A DNA stretch of 64,000 nucleotides from assembly GCA_003439945.1 (NCBI GenBank), contig QVRM01005607.1, positions 434,001-498,000 of the forward strand, read 5' to 3'. Below, piece after piece: positions 1 to 11,039 of this stretch; within the stretch, counting starts at the first letter, position 1, and the number at the start of each line of letters is the position of its first letter. The notes beneath the pieces were generated by a model. The model was not told where the DNA came from and searched no databases. It was given only the letters and a program-made list of their open reading frames with translations. Source of the DNA: Dermanyssus gallinae (Eukaryota > Arthropoda > Arachnida > Mesostigmata > Dermanyssidae). The translations under genes and the position numbers were made by a program.

Positions 1-1021
1 CTGAGTTAGTCGGTCATCCTGCGTTAGTCGGTCATCCTGAGTTAGTCGGTCATCCTGAGTTAGTCGGCCATTCTGCGTTAGTCGGTCATCCTGAATTAGT
101 CGGTCATCCTGAGTTAGTCGGTCATTCTGAGTTAGTCGGTCATCCTGAGTTAGTCGGTCATCCTGAGGTAGTCGGTCATCCTGAGGTAGTCGGTCATCCT
201 GAGTTAGTCGGCCGTCCTGAGTTCGTCGGTCATCCTGAGTTAGTCGGTCATCCTGAGTTAGTCGGCCGTCCTAAGTGACTTGATGATCCTAAGTGAGTCG
301 GTCATCCTGAGTTAGTCGGTCATCCTGAGTTAGTCGGCCATTCTGCGTTAGTCGGTCATCCTGAATTAGTCGGTCATCCTGAGTTAGTCGGTCATTCTGA
401 GTTAGTCGGTCATCCTGAGTTAGTCGGTCATCCTGAGGTAGTCGGTCATCCTGCGTTAGTCGGTCATCCTGAGTTAGTCGGTCATCCTGAGTTAGTCGGT
501 CATCCTGAGTTAGTCGGTCATCCTGCGTTAGTCGGTCATCCTGAGTTAGTCGGTCATCCTGAGTTAGTCGGCCATTCTGCGTTAGTCGGTCATCCTGAAT
601 TAGTCGGTCATCCTGAGTTAGTCGGTCATTCTGAGTTAGTCGGTCATCCTGAGTTAGTCGGTCATCCTGAGGTAGTCGGTCATCCTGCGTTAGTCGGTCA
701 TCCTGAGTTAGTCGGTCATCCTGAGTTAGTCGGTCATCCTGAGTTAGTCGGTCTTTCTGCGTTAGTCGGTCATCCTGAGTTAGTCGGTCATTCTGCGTTA
801 GTGGGTCATCCTGAGTTAGTCGGTCATCCTGAGTTATCGGTCATCCTGAGTTAGTCGGTCATTCTGCGTTAGTCGGTCATCCTGAGTTAGTCGGTCATCC
901 TGAGGTAGTCGGTCATCCTGAGGTAGTCGGTCATCCTGCGTTAGTCGGCCGTCCTGAGTTCGTCGGTCATCCTGAGTTAGTCGGTCATCCTGAGGTAGTC
1001 GGTCATCCTGAGGTAGTCGAT
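1..1021. repeat. 18-bp minisatellite with higher-order structure
   Basis: About 56 head-to-tail copies of an 18-bp unit, gagttagtcggtcatcct, with a few recurring point variants (gag/gcg/gaa, tta/gta, ggt/ggc, cat/cgt, cct/tct). A block of roughly 120 bp with the same series of variants begins at 61, 331 and 565, so the array was amplified in multi-unit steps of 15 and 13 units. One unit near 831-847 has lost a base. The array is cut by the left window edge and decays after about 1021 into GATC/CGAT-rich sequence. Because 18 is a multiple of three, one frame per strand is stop-free over long stretches (E-L-V-G-H-P on +, D-D-R-L-T-Q on -). No start codon, splice context or flanking coding sequence supports a protein, so I call it a satellite. 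Confidence 0.97.
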
Positions 1022-2893
1022 CGGCTGGGAGTTAGAAAATCGTCAACCTGTCGTTGATCGATCGACTAATCGACTGGCTTTGTCATAGATTAATGCTCGG
1101 TTTTCATCGATCACTCCGCTTGCCGTTTGTTGTTGGTCAATTGATCTTCGGTCATCGATTGGTCCATGGACATCATTTATCGGCCGTCAATTAGTCCATC
1201 ATCTGTCATCAGTTACCGAACGAACTAACTGATTGATCGTTGGTTGTTACTGTTTATGTTAACCCTTGTGTCCACACAAGTCAAACAAAGACGCTTTGGT
1301 TGTTGTTGTTGTTGTTGTTGTTGGTGCGTGTTGTTGTTGTCGCTGTGGTTGCTGTCGTTGTTGTTGTTCATCTCACGTATCTCACGGTATTGCTGCGTTA
1401 TTGCCAAGTACTGGGGTCCGTCTTACGAAGCAATGCCAAACAAAGATTCCATGAATGTTAAATGTTCGGTGAGGGTTAGCCCAAAAAATGTTCTTTGTGG
1501 ACAGGCGTTGACGGACAGAACGTCATGCCAACGCCACCTGGGCACGTCGATGAACTTCGCTATCCTTCCTGATTGTTTGTTGGTCGTACAGATTCAAGGC
1601 TTCATACTACAGGTCGAATTTGTTCCGAATCGGCCGACTCGCAGCTGCTGAAATAATTACAAAGCTGTACTCTCAAATCGGCAACGAACTGGATAGCGAC
1701 GTCACTCGCTTATAGTGAGTGCGGCCGCTTACCTTATTCCTTGCATTTTGAGAACGATTGATATCGTCTGTCGGTGACAACGACAACGTTTATGCGATGG
1801 CGAATTTTGCCCCTCCTCCTTTCCCCTTTTTCGTCCTCTCACTGGACTTGCTTCATATAAGCTGCGTACGTGTTTAGACGCGTACCTCTCGTATCTACTG
1901 TCTGATCCTGTAATGCACATTCGCCCTCCATACTCTTTGTGCCGCTTGAACTCGCTGCCGGCTTTTAGGCCATAAAAGCTCGAGAGGCGGCAGTGGCGGC
2001 GGCAGCAGCAGCAGCAGCGGATAAATCCTTGAGGCTTTACTCGGCTCATAGGCACGCTTTAGGATCACCTGGCGATTGTGACACGGCACGAGCAGTAGAA
2101 GCCGCTGCGACTGCTCTCAGTTGATGGTTTGGTAGGAAGATTTCCACTACTTGGACTACTATTAGCACTGCTATGACAAGACTATTAGACGCGTGTAGAT
2201 GCGTAGATCGCCGGCGTCGGCTCATTCCAGGTCCTCCTTTTCAGCCGGCGCTAAACGGTGGAGGATTCGCCCATTTCAAAGTGCCGCATGGAAGAGTCTA
2301 CGACATGCCTAGTTCGGAGAGAGGAACATGCGCCCGACAATGAGCTATAATCTCAATATGTCTGTTTTATTTCTGTACGCTTTACTAAGTTCCCATCTAC
2401 GCTGCCCTGCAGAGTTCGCTGACGTCCCGCTGACGAGACACTGATATGGTATCACGGTGCCAGCGGCGCCTGCTGTGCCTGCAGCAGCAGCAGCAAGGTG
2501 TATGTGTCACGGCTGAATCAACCATCTCACGGTGTTTGTGTGTTGCCTCTGCTGTTGCTGCATCCGTACGACAGACCACCGATTCGTGGTCCACGATCAA
2601 CAAACAAGCCACCGCAGATAGACAGACGGCCAACATGTTTGGCAACAATTTTTGCTTGTCAGCCCGCTCCCATTGACTGCGCATCGGCAATGGTCCTTCT
2701 GCCTGACCTGAATACGTGTGTCTCGAACGTCGGAGGTTCACAACAACGCCGGTGCAGCACAAATGGCCCAAAATGGCTTGACGACGACGACGTCTCTTAG
2801 GCAATTCCCGGAGAGATGCGCCCGATTTGATCGTCGCATCTTTGAAACGGCCGCGCGCGTTGTCGACTACGGGGCTGTTTTGTCGATAATCTA
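1022..2893. other. No gene seen; triplet-rich DNA
   Basis: After the minisatellite comes degenerate related sequence to about 1230, a GTT tract at 1296-1370, short CAG runs at 2003-2019 and 2480-2496, and unassigned sequence. Open frames here are short and follow the triplet repeats. Nothing is recognisable as a gene. Confidence 0.6.
1296..1370. repeat. (GTT)n triplet tract
   Basis: A run of GTT/TTG triplets interrupted by GTC, GCT and GGT. The open frames across it (poly-V, poly-L, poly-C or poly-Q/N) are produced by the repeat and are not evidence of a protein. Confidence 0.9.
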
Positions 2894-2896
2894 ATA

Positions 2897-2928
<32 letters not shown>

Positions 2929-2929
2929 A
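2894..2929. repeat. (TA)n microsatellite
   Basis: Alternating TA with one TG interruption near 2901. Confidence 0.95.
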
Positions 2930-3399
2930 ATTCCCGCCGCCAGCGACAGTGACAAATATGCGTTTTCTTCTTTTTACGCATGAGCGACATGAAAAGCAAA
3001 CTATATCGACCAATGCTCTAGCTTTACTCTGTGTATTGCATTGGCCGTGCAGTCAGTCTATCAGTTGGTACTAAAGCGGCTAAAGTCTGCCGTATCCGAG
3101 CAGAGGCTTGCCGGTACGGGCGTTTAAGCTTTTTGCGTCACTATATTTAGACGACCACGGCACACACATACGCAAGCCTATCATTAGCGCTTAGTGTCCA
3201 GTTCAAGGCACATCAAGCCTGAATAATGCTGCCATGTCCTGCGAGCGTTAGGATCGCTCCCGTTACAGTGCCTGCGTATATTTATATCATTCATCTACCC
3301 TTTAGCTATTGTTTACGTTTGCACAGGTCTCCCGCCCAAAGCTGCTTCTCTGCTCTCCCCTTCTTAGGCACACGTGACTTGCGTCATGTGTATGCTTAC

Positions 3400-3422
3400 T
3401 ATATATATATATATATATATAC
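3400..3422. repeat. (TA)n microsatellite
   Basis: Pure alternating TA, followed by GT/TATG-rich sequence to about 3440. Confidence 0.95.
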
Positions 3423-3737
3423 ATAAACGTGTGTGTATGTCTTATGTGTTCGGGTGTGCGAGTTATACCAGCTGCCATCAACGAGACCTTCACTCTTCCG
3501 CATCCGCGAGCCTTTCAAACGACTCTGGGACGACGGGCGCCGTCGTGATGGCTTAACTTTAGTCGCGTTTGAGAGGAGCAAGGTATCCCTTTAAGAGATA
3601 CCACCCCATCGATCTAACTCTTTCATAGTCTGCATTGTCGGTTTCGGTGCGGATAGATCTGAACACGGTTTGTGTGTCTTGCACAAGCCACCGCTGACTG
3701 CCAGTGATGCAGGTGCATCAAGCATTCTCCTAACATC

Positions 3738-3742
<5 letters not shown>

Positions 3743-3787
<45 letters not shown>
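3743..3787. repeat. (TA)n microsatellite
   Basis: About 22 uninterrupted TA units, lying some 50 bp before the 3' end of the mariner relic that starts near 3840. Confidence 0.95.
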
Positions 3788-3795
<8 letters not shown>

Positions 3796-3839
3796 CGGCA
3801 CATAACAGCCGAGTAGACCAAAATACGCAATTCATAGAC

Positions 3840-4720
3840 CTTTTAATGTAAGCCCAACTTCGCAACATTCGCTTTTTGGAACACGCGGAGATTCTTGCCG
3901 CTGTGACGCGAGCCAGTTCTTTAAAGTGTCTTCCAGTTTGTCGTGCGATTTAATACGTCTTCTTTTGAGATGTGCTTTTAGCTAAGGGATGTCGCAGCGC
4001 AACATGTACGAAATGTAGGGCGGATGCTCAAGCTGCTCCCACTTGAACTTGACCAGCACACCATTTTGTGTAACCCTGGAGACGTGTGGACGCGCGATCT
4101 CGTGAAGCACAATCACTCCTTCTGCAAACAGGCCAGGCCGTTTGTTCTTGATGGAGCTGCGCAGTATCTCACAGTATACGCCACTTGTAATGGTTTTTCC
4201 GTGCTGGAGGAATTTGATGAGTGTCGGATCTCGGACCTCGACGGAAAAGACGGCCAGCCATCACCTTGCCTGCTGAGAGCACAACCATGATCCTTTATAG
4301 GGGAAGTGACGACGCATGATTCCGTTGCATACTGTCCCGCTTGTTCTCTGGCTCGAAGTGATGCTCAGCTTTCGTCACCGGTGGCCATACAATTTAAAAA
4401 AGCGTACAGGTGTTTGAGTGCTAGCTTCATATGCAGTTCCTTTTGCGGTTCGCTAAGCTTCTTTGGAAGGCACTGGAAGGCGCACACTTTCCGCTAACCT
4501 AGGCTGTTGTAAACAGTTGTCCACACTATTTTAACGCTGGCCTCAACCATCACTGCAAGTATTCGCACTGTGACACGCCGATTACTTCTTATCTGGTCAA
4601 ACGACCTTGAGTCTTGACCTCGACGTACCTTGTCAATGAGTTCGGACGGGATTCTGTGTTTGTCTGGTCTGGTGTTGGGTTATCACTCAAACCTGCCGGC
4701 CTTCACGAAAGCGGGCACTT
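3840..4720 (-). pseudogene. Decayed mariner transposase
   Basis: A dead copy of a mariner-family cut-and-paste transposase, readable on the minus strand only by jumping between frames. From N to C I can read a second helix-turn-helix region (RRVTVRILAVMVEASVKIV), then a stretch containing RKVCAF and LPKKLSEPQKELHMKL, and then ATGDES with the first catalytic Asp. Next come HFEPENKR, SAGKVMA, HGKTITSGVYCEILR, KNKRPGLFAEGV, a damaged second-Asp region (VLHEIARPH where HDNARPH is usual) and a damaged third-Asp block (LEHPPYISYMLRCD). The tail KNWLASQ completes the order expected for a full-length protein of about 340 residues. Several stops and frameshifts interrupt it, and I found no terminal inverted repeats. 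The family call is firm. The subfamily is uncertain, perhaps close to the cecropia/SETMAR group. Confidence 0.8.
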
Positions 4721-5095
4721 CACTTCCTCATTGACTTGCTGGGCACACAGTCTCCCCTATTTACGGTCGCCATCCGGCAATGAATATCGGCTGAGTACTC
4801 TCCTCAGTCAGAAATCATATAACACCTCGCTACTCCTCAATCGTCGAACTTTGCAATGGAGACGCTATGATGTCCTGACACGCACTGCTGCGTCAATTGG
4901 ACGAGACTCAACTGCTTCTGTCCTCCTGCTTCAGCGCCCGTGCACGCACACAACCACGCCGAATACTCAATTCACATCCCTAGATGTCTCTCTACGTTAT
5001 CCCAAAGCGGTATATTCAAATCTCAACCGATTTCGTTACTACGACGTTTCGTACCTTTTGAATTAAATATATCTTATGCACTTATATCTGAACAA

Positions 5096-5098
<3 letters not shown>
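4721..5098. other. No gene seen
   Basis: Unique-looking sequence between the mariner relic and a TA array. The remaining N-terminal part of the relic may extend into it but cannot be read. Confidence 0.4.

Positions 5099-5138
<40 letters not shown>
5099..5138. repeat. (TA)n microsatellite
   Basis: About 20 pure TA units, immediately left of the TA-centred palindrome at 5142-5207. Confidence 0.95.
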
Positions 5139-5141
<3 letters not shown>

Positions 5142-5142
<1 letters not shown>

Positions 5143-5207
5143 ATAACGGTACAACACATGCATTACATATATATATATATATATAATGCATGCGTTGTAC
5201 CGTTGTA
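5142..5207. repeat. TA-centred palindrome
   Basis: Inverted repeat with 24-bp arms at 5142-5165 and 5184-5207 that match at all but two positions (core cggtacaac...atgcatta), separated by an 18-bp pure TA array. It could extrude as a cruciform or be the remains of a tiny fold-back insertion. No coding capacity. Confidence 0.85.
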
Positions 5208-7134
5208 CAGGGCAATGCAAATATAGATCACAAACTCGTCTTATATGCACTAGAATTGCAAAATATTTTTTTTTTTAAATCCTAAATAATTTTCTGTACT
5301 GCATCGCGTTTCATTTTGTAATTGAGACTCTGTCCCTTACTAACAAAAAACGTCAAATTGTGCACAACATGAATTTGACATACGAACGTGGCCAACTAGC
5401 CGTTTGAAACAATTAACGCAATAAAAAAACCTTTACAATGGGTAATAAAAAGGCTGCGCCCATTAGCATCACCTCGTCACTTACCACATGTTGAATTCAT
5501 ATATTATAACATATGCAGAAAAATAGGTATTCTTGTCAAAACGTTGAGCCAAGCACCTCTGCACTTTGCCCTAGGAGAAGCACACATTTCAACACTAAAT
5601 TACTGTATTATCAAAATAATACGGAAAGCATTCATAACTGAAATAAAAACGCCGATACCGTGATCAAACAGTGTACAGGAAAAAGTATAACTCAAGCGTT
5701 TAGCGCTCTATCAAGAGAGCGTGTGTCTCAACGCGTGACATTGAGAACAAGCGCAATATATAGAATATGGAAATGAGCACTACGTAACTAACCTATTTTT
5801 TAACCTAACCTATCCGAATCTAAGATAGTTATATTTATACACTTTATTCGACCACAAATTTAGTTTATTTATAGTTCTATTTCTACAAGATGTTACATTT
5901 TACTAGGCAAACTTAAAAATATAAACATAATTTCATTTCATTCAATAAATAAGCATACACTAGTATAAAACATGGTAAATTATAGATTTTAGAAGTTAGA
6001 CTAAGAGACGAACGATGGAAGAAAATATTTTATCTAGTGGTGTGGAGTGAACTACATGAGTGGCTAGGAAAAGCTTCGATTTCAAATTACGTCTTGTTTT
6101 TGCAGAATTTAGTCAAACCGATTCCGGTTGACGTAATAATGATACAAGTGCGGTTTAAATAAAAAAACAAAAAACTGCAAGTACACCCTAGATCAAATCC
6201 CATACTAGAGCACCAATAAGCTTCTAGAAAAGCGGTGTGGTCCGTTTGGCTGCATGCGATACTGACTTAATACTTTTCGCGTGAGTGGCACAGTAAGAAT
6301 GATGGCCCGTATTGACGTGAGTCGCTCACATTGAGTGCACGCGGGGCCTGTCGGTGAATGGCTCTCCATCGGGTTGGACTCATCCCTAAAGCTGTACAAA
6401 AAGTTCAGACTAAGCTAACACACTGACGCAAGCCACGCTGGGCTTAACGCGATTAGAGGATAGAGGATAGAAGGTCGGAGGTGCAGGGCTCACGAAAACT
6501 CTGGGAAACTAGAACTCGTTGGAAGCAGACTAGCAGACAACTTTAGCTGCCTTTTACCTCTGTGACAGCAAGGCGCAAAATCTTTCGCACGTGACGACGC
6601 GGTCTCATCTGCAACAGCGGCAGCTCCGTCACACTTCAATTATGACTCCTCTGTTGGAGCCAAGTGCGCGCCACGGCGGGTATACTCAGACAGAAAGCAG
6701 AGACGCAGGCACTCCGAGACAGTAGTACTCATCCACAGACATATGTCTTTCTACCTATAGCCATAGAAACCATGCCTCCTGTAAGCAAAGGCGCAGAATG
6801 ATTGTAAAGTGGGAGGACGTGCGGCGCCTTAGGAACTCAGCATTTCTAAGTCCATCAAGCCGTACGGGGTACAGCGTTTATATTCTAAGCGTAAACCGGC
6901 TTCGCACGCTCACATAATAATTAATAATAATAATAATAATAAAAATATCGGCTGTCATGATTGCGTCTCCCATACTGCAACTGCCTTAACACGTAAGGCA
7001 AACGTGTTACGTTACACTCATATGAGAGCGGCTGAATTTGCAGCAAGGCAGAGTCTTAGAGCCGCCTTCACAAACACATTATCGAGAACGAACTATGAGA
7101 GTGCTAATGCTAAACCCAAGAGGTGTGTATGTGT
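5208..7134. other. AT-rich stretch, no gene seen
   Basis: AT-rich DNA to about 6190, then more mixed composition. An (AAT)n run lies at 6918-6945. No open frame resembles a known protein, and no RNA gene is apparent. Confidence 0.55.
6918..6945. repeat. (AAT)n microsatellite
   Basis: Short ATT/AAT triplet run. It could be the tail of an old non-LTR insertion like the (TAA)n tail at 14688-14711, but nothing upstream is recognisable. Confidence 0.85.
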
Positions 7135-7147
7135 TTCATTGACTAAG

Positions 7148-7333
7148 TAAAGTTTTCGGGCTGACCCTCAGCCAAGATTTAACGTCCACGGAACTATTTT
7201 TCACATTGTTTCATAGGCGGACCCCCATAAATACAAATGTGCAACGATGGGGCTCGAACCCGCGCACCTGCTATGTGTCTGCTCCGTTCGCGAGGCGCAG
7301 GCGGAATGCACCACGCCACCGGGCTCGACGTGC
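7148..7333 (-). mobile_element. tRNA-derived SINE, family 1, copy A
   Basis: A complete short interspersed element on the minus strand. Its 5' head lies at the high-coordinate end and is tRNA-like: a box-A-like stretch (ggtggcgtggtgc) and a good box B (gggttcgagcccc) for internal RNA polymerase III transcription. A tRNA-unrelated body and a short A-rich tail near 7150 follow. A 13-bp target-site duplication, ttcattgactaag, flanks it at 7135-7147 and 7334-7346, which is the mark of LINE-assisted insertion. It aligns over its length with copies at 12222, 49253 and 51878, and in part with 17582. It encodes no protein, so open frames across it are spurious. Confidence 0.9.
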
Positions 7334-7346
7334 TTCATTGACTAAG

Positions 7347-8779
7347 ATATTGTCCTATATAATGGTACAGTTGAACAGAGAGACATCTGTTAACTTAAAA
7401 TCACTGAAAACGATGCAACAAGAGCCGCAATTAGCTGTAAACGTACCCGAGCGTTAATAAAATGTTTAGCTAACAAATAATTGCTAAACAAATTTAGAAT
7501 AACTCCTTGGTTAATAACTCGTTATTGCTAAACATCAACTAGACATTGCGTCATAGAAATCCCTAACGTAGGTGTCAATAATGGAATTAGGTTCGTTTGC
7601 TATGAGTCCGTCGTCTATGTGCCACATTTGGTCTCGAAGTGACGGGGCCGCAGCTCGTCCGCTCCGGTCATCAAGCTGTCCCTCAGAGACAAGATGGCGT
7701 TTCTGGCCTCATTGGGTGTGGTGCGGGGAAATCAAATGCCACGTGTAATCAATCATCAACGGCCACCTGATACAACCACGCAACTGTGTCAACGTAAAGT
7801 ATAATGCCGGATCCACGACTTTCTAGTAACGCGTATGTAGAGTCTCTTTTCCGTCGACTTGCTATCATCACAAACTCGTCAAGGTACATTGAAAGCAAAG
7901 TTAGATCAGAATTTTAGACTGCCTGCAGTAAGGGTCGGGCGCACCAACTGAACGCAGCACAGGTGCGTTTTTATCGTGTGTTTCGGAGATCGGCCAGTCG
8001 AAAGAGAAAACAACACGATATATTGAATAAAAAACGTTATCATGCGCTACTTAATCTAGTAGTGATATCTAAGAATATTCAAGGTTCTAGAACTCGATCG
8101 CTTTGGAGCGGCGGAAGACCAGGGCAGCTGACACGGTTACGCGAAAGATCCGCAAGCACCAGAGGAGTACCCCGTCACTGATGAGCACAGTAGTCAAGTT
8201 GACGTTTATAAAATTAATAGAAAAAGTTATTTAATTTTGACTGCAATTCTTTCCAACACAATAGTAATTGTAGTGGGTCTGAGTACTGCCGACCCGTTGC
8301 AATACTGCAAACATATAAAAACTTACAGTTATAAGTGTTTGTATAATCAAGACATAATCTTGTTTAAAAATGTTATGAAACAGAACCCGTGAGAGCTCGA
8401 AAACCCGTAACCATATGTTCGCGAAGACAGTTGTCCACTCCAAAGTGCTAGCTAAGATATATACAAAAATATATACCTTATATTCAATGGAAATGTCTTC
8501 TTTTAAAGTGAGAGCGCAATTACCATAAATTTGTATATCGAACTTTTTATCCTTATATAAACTCATTAAATCGGAAAAAATGGAAGAAACGTTTGCATCT
8601 GATGAATTGCATTCCTCGTTAGCTCAAAGCAGAACAAAAATTGTGTTGAAGATAGTTTCCAAAAAATTAAACTTCAGGAGACATTTCCGCCACTCGTTCC
8701 ATTAAAAATTGATTTTTCCGCCTCGTCGTACTAGATCGCACATTTTGTTGGGTAAATTCTAGAACACCCTGTATATACA
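7347..8779. other. No gene seen
   Basis: Unassigned sequence. The end acaccctg followed by TATA near 8765-8775 resembles, in reverse complement, the cagggtgt ends of the fold-back elements at 23813 and 57575, so another diverged element may end here. Its other end was not found. Confidence 0.4.
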
Positions 8780-9250
8780 CGAGGTTGAGCAAAAAGTTCG
8801 TAGCTGTGCCTGTCTACAATTTCAAGAAGGTCATGCCGATTGCAGCGCCGGAGAGAAAGACATTCTTCGGAAGTAACAAAAATAAGTATTATGTAGATTG
8901 GTTTCGAATTGCGTGTGTAGCAGGTCGCGCAACTGTAATAGGTCAGGCCCTCTAGTGGCTGGAACAGAAATTGCAACGGAAATTAAAGCCAAATTAGATG
9001 CAGTTTACGTAGTTACCAATGCACCGGCGTACAATACCACTACCAAATTGATTGCCACGTTTAATAGAGGTAGCAGGGGCACTGATGGTGCTCCACGGAT
9101 GGCCAAAAACAGCTCTAGCAGGTAAGAAAAGTGTGCTAGAAGTCTACAAACTTGTAATGACCGATATCCGACTGAAGCTGCATTAAATAGCGGAGAAGAT
9201 AGGCATAAGCCATGATGTCGTACATCAAATCAGGAAAGAGACAAAAGAAA
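8780..9250 (+). pseudogene. Mariner 5' fragment with N-terminal transposase relic
   Basis: A 3'-truncated mariner copy. The left end, gaggttgagcaaaaagttcg at 8781-8800, looks like a mariner terminal repeat (compare gtcaaaaagttcgt of the copy at 9761). About 160 bp on, the plus strand reads as a mariner DNA-binding region: IKAKLDAVYVVTNAPAYN, TKLIATFNRGS, DGAPRMAKN, then after a frame change KSVLEVYKLVMTDIRLKLH, a stop, and IAEKIGISHDVVHQIRK. The last block is the second helix-turn-helix. The catalytic domain is missing. It cannot make a functional protein. Confidence 0.72.
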
Positions 9251-9470
9251 CAATTATGTGATATGCCTTGTAGACGAGTATTCGGAATATTTTGGGCTTA
9301 CATATTGTGAATAGTTTGCTTGTAGTACAAAAGGCTATTGAGGACCGTTGGGTTAGATGTGTTGAGTTTCGCGAGGACTATACAAAACAATAAATGCCAC
9401 GTGGTCTTTATTAGTCGATCGTATTCTATGCTAAAAACGTTTTGATTCACATCGGTTTCAAGTAAAAATG
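9251..9470. other. No gene seen
   Basis: Short unassigned stretch between the mariner fragment and a compound TA array. Confidence 0.4.
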
Positions 9471-9532
9471 TATATATATATATGCATATATATATATATA
9501 TATATATATATGCATATATATATATATATACA

Positions 9533-9565
<33 letters not shown>
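9471..9565. repeat. Compound (TA)n array
   Basis: About 95 bp of alternating TA broken by three TGCATA interruptions near 9483, 9511 and 9533. Confidence 0.95.
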
Positions 9566-9567
<2 letters not shown>

Positions 9568-9608
9568 CTTTTTTTATAGCGCCGTCTTCTCCGGACAGCA
9601 AATTGATC

Positions 9609-9715
9609 TAAATTCAGTAATTCCTCGTTGAGCTCGAAATTTCCATAATTTCACAATTCAGACAGTTGTAAACATTCAGGGCATTTTGCAGAAAAGGCTA
9701 TCGCCCGTGTATGCC
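9609..9715 (+). repeat. Dispersed repeat R2, copy 1
   Basis: About 107 bp that matches the reverse complement of 55458-55562, with shared blocks such as attcagtaattcctcgttga, gggcattttgca and aaaggctatcgc. No TSD, ends or coding sequence are visible, so the class is unknown. It lies between two TA arrays. Confidence 0.7.
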
Positions 9716-9719
9716 ATAT

Positions 9720-9721
9720 AT

Positions 9722-9760
<39 letters not shown>
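9720..9760. repeat. (TA)n microsatellite next to a mariner end
   Basis: About 20 TA units ending exactly where the mariner terminal repeat begins (9761). The element probably inserted into this array, since mariners duplicate a TA target. Confidence 0.95.
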
Positions 9761-9765
<5 letters not shown>

Positions 9766-11039
9766 AGTCAAAAAGTTCGTCGGCTTTTTTACCCGATTTT
9801 AAAGAGCCTTATTTATGCAGACAACAGTATTTTTATTCAATGATATATTGACCGTTTTGTTCGATAACCTCCGCCCATCGCCTCGGTAGATCCATGATTC
9901 CTTTCTTCCAGAACGTCTTGTCCTTCTCGTCGAAATACTGAGTGAGGTGATTATTTATAGTCTCCAAAGATTCAAATGTTGTGCCATCAAGGGAGTTCTG
10001 GAGAGACCTGAACAAGTGATAATCAGATGGTGCCAGGTCGGGACTATAAGCTGGGTGCGGCAGCACATCCCAGTAAAACTCCGCTATTTTTGCCGGATGG
10101 CCAAACTTTTGTGTGGTGTCGCCTTATCATGTTGAAAAGTGACGCCCCACCTGTTTGACAATTCCGGGCGCTTCGTTGCTACTGCAGCCTTCAAATCTTC
10201 GAGTTGTCTGCAGTAGACGACGGAGTTGATCGTCTGACCCATTGGAAGCAGCTCAAAATACACGACGCCCTTACAGTCCCACCAGCAGCACAGCATAACC
10301 TTCTTCTGATGAATTTCGGGTTTAGGGATAGCTGCGGCCTGAGAACCTCTGGGGACCCAACTTCTTTTCTCTGTTACGTTTCTGTAGAGTATCCATTTTT
10401 CATCGCCGGTTACCAATCTCCTTAGAAATGGCTCATTCGAGTTCTTCCGGAGGAGTGCCTGACAGGTATCGACTCGCCCTTCAAGCTGCCTATCATTGAG
10501 GTCGTGTGGTAGCCAGATATTCCGCTTGCACGAGAAATCTGCATCATGGAGGCGATTCCAAACGGTTCCGTGGGAGACTCCCGTTACATCTTCAATTTAT
10601 TTTATGGTCAAACCTGGGTTCGAAGTAACCAGGCTTATGACTTCGTCGGTCTCCACAACATTGGGTCGTCCTGACCTCGGTTCATCTTCGAGATTGAAGT
10701 TTCCAGCTTTGAAACGGGCGAATCGCTTTTCGACTGTGGATTTGTGTACTGCGTTTTCGCCGTAGACTGCACATATCCTCCGGGTTGTTTGCGCTGCACT
10801 TTTGCCTTCACGGTAGGAGAACAACATAATGTGTCGAAAATGCGTATTTTTGTCCTCCATTGCAAACAGCTGCCAATTCCGCAAACGAAACGGTAAAGTT
10901 GGAACCGGTATACCGTCGCGCCGCCACGGGTCTGCTCCTGAATGTAAACACCCAGCCGCACTCTCAGGCGGCCCTGCTGCAGAGCGCGGGAATTTCAAAA
11001 ATGTGGTCCCAGAAAGCCGACGAACTTTTTGACTTACCT
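9761..11039 (-). mobile_element. Near-complete mariner element (cecropia/Hsmar1-like)
   Basis: A 1279-bp mariner with matching terminal inverted repeats: aggtaagtcaaaaagttcgt at the left (repeat 9761-9789) and its complement at the right (11011-11039), 28 of 29 positions identical. The left end abuts a TA array. The right flank does not show a clean TA directly after the repeat, so the exact boundary may be off by a base or two. Its single gene, on the minus strand, is inactivated by one stop and one frameshift (see next entry). Preserved ends mean it could still be moved if a matching transposase were supplied. Confidence 0.9.
9833..10860 (-). pseudogene. Mariner transposase, one stop and one frameshift
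   Basis: A cut-and-paste DDD transposase that would bind the terminal repeats and excise the element. The start is the ATG at 10858-10860 (MEDKNTHFRHIMLFSYREGK), and full length would be about 342 residues, normal for the family. The N-terminal DNA-binding half is intact to LTIK, where an in-frame TAA sits near 10597-10599. The frame then resumes with IEDVTGVSHGTVWNRL, VTGDEKWILY (first catalytic Asp), QTINSVVYC and QHDKATPH (second Asp, in place of the usual HDNARPH). A one-base shift near 10084-10090 follows, and the last part reads VLPHPAYSPDLAPSDYHLF (third Asp) and ends VIEQNGQYIIE. The motif set resembles the cecropia/Hsmar1-SETMAR branch. Few lesions suggest a fairly recent death. Confidence 0.92.

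Noticed and set aside
1..1021. CRISPR-like array
   Set aside because: Units are contiguous 18-mers without spacers, in an animal-type genomic context. It is a minisatellite.
7230..7330. Genuine tRNA gene on the minus strand
   Set aside because: Box B is good, but the sequence continues as a repeated body, is flanked by target-site duplications and recurs five times, so it is a SINE head.
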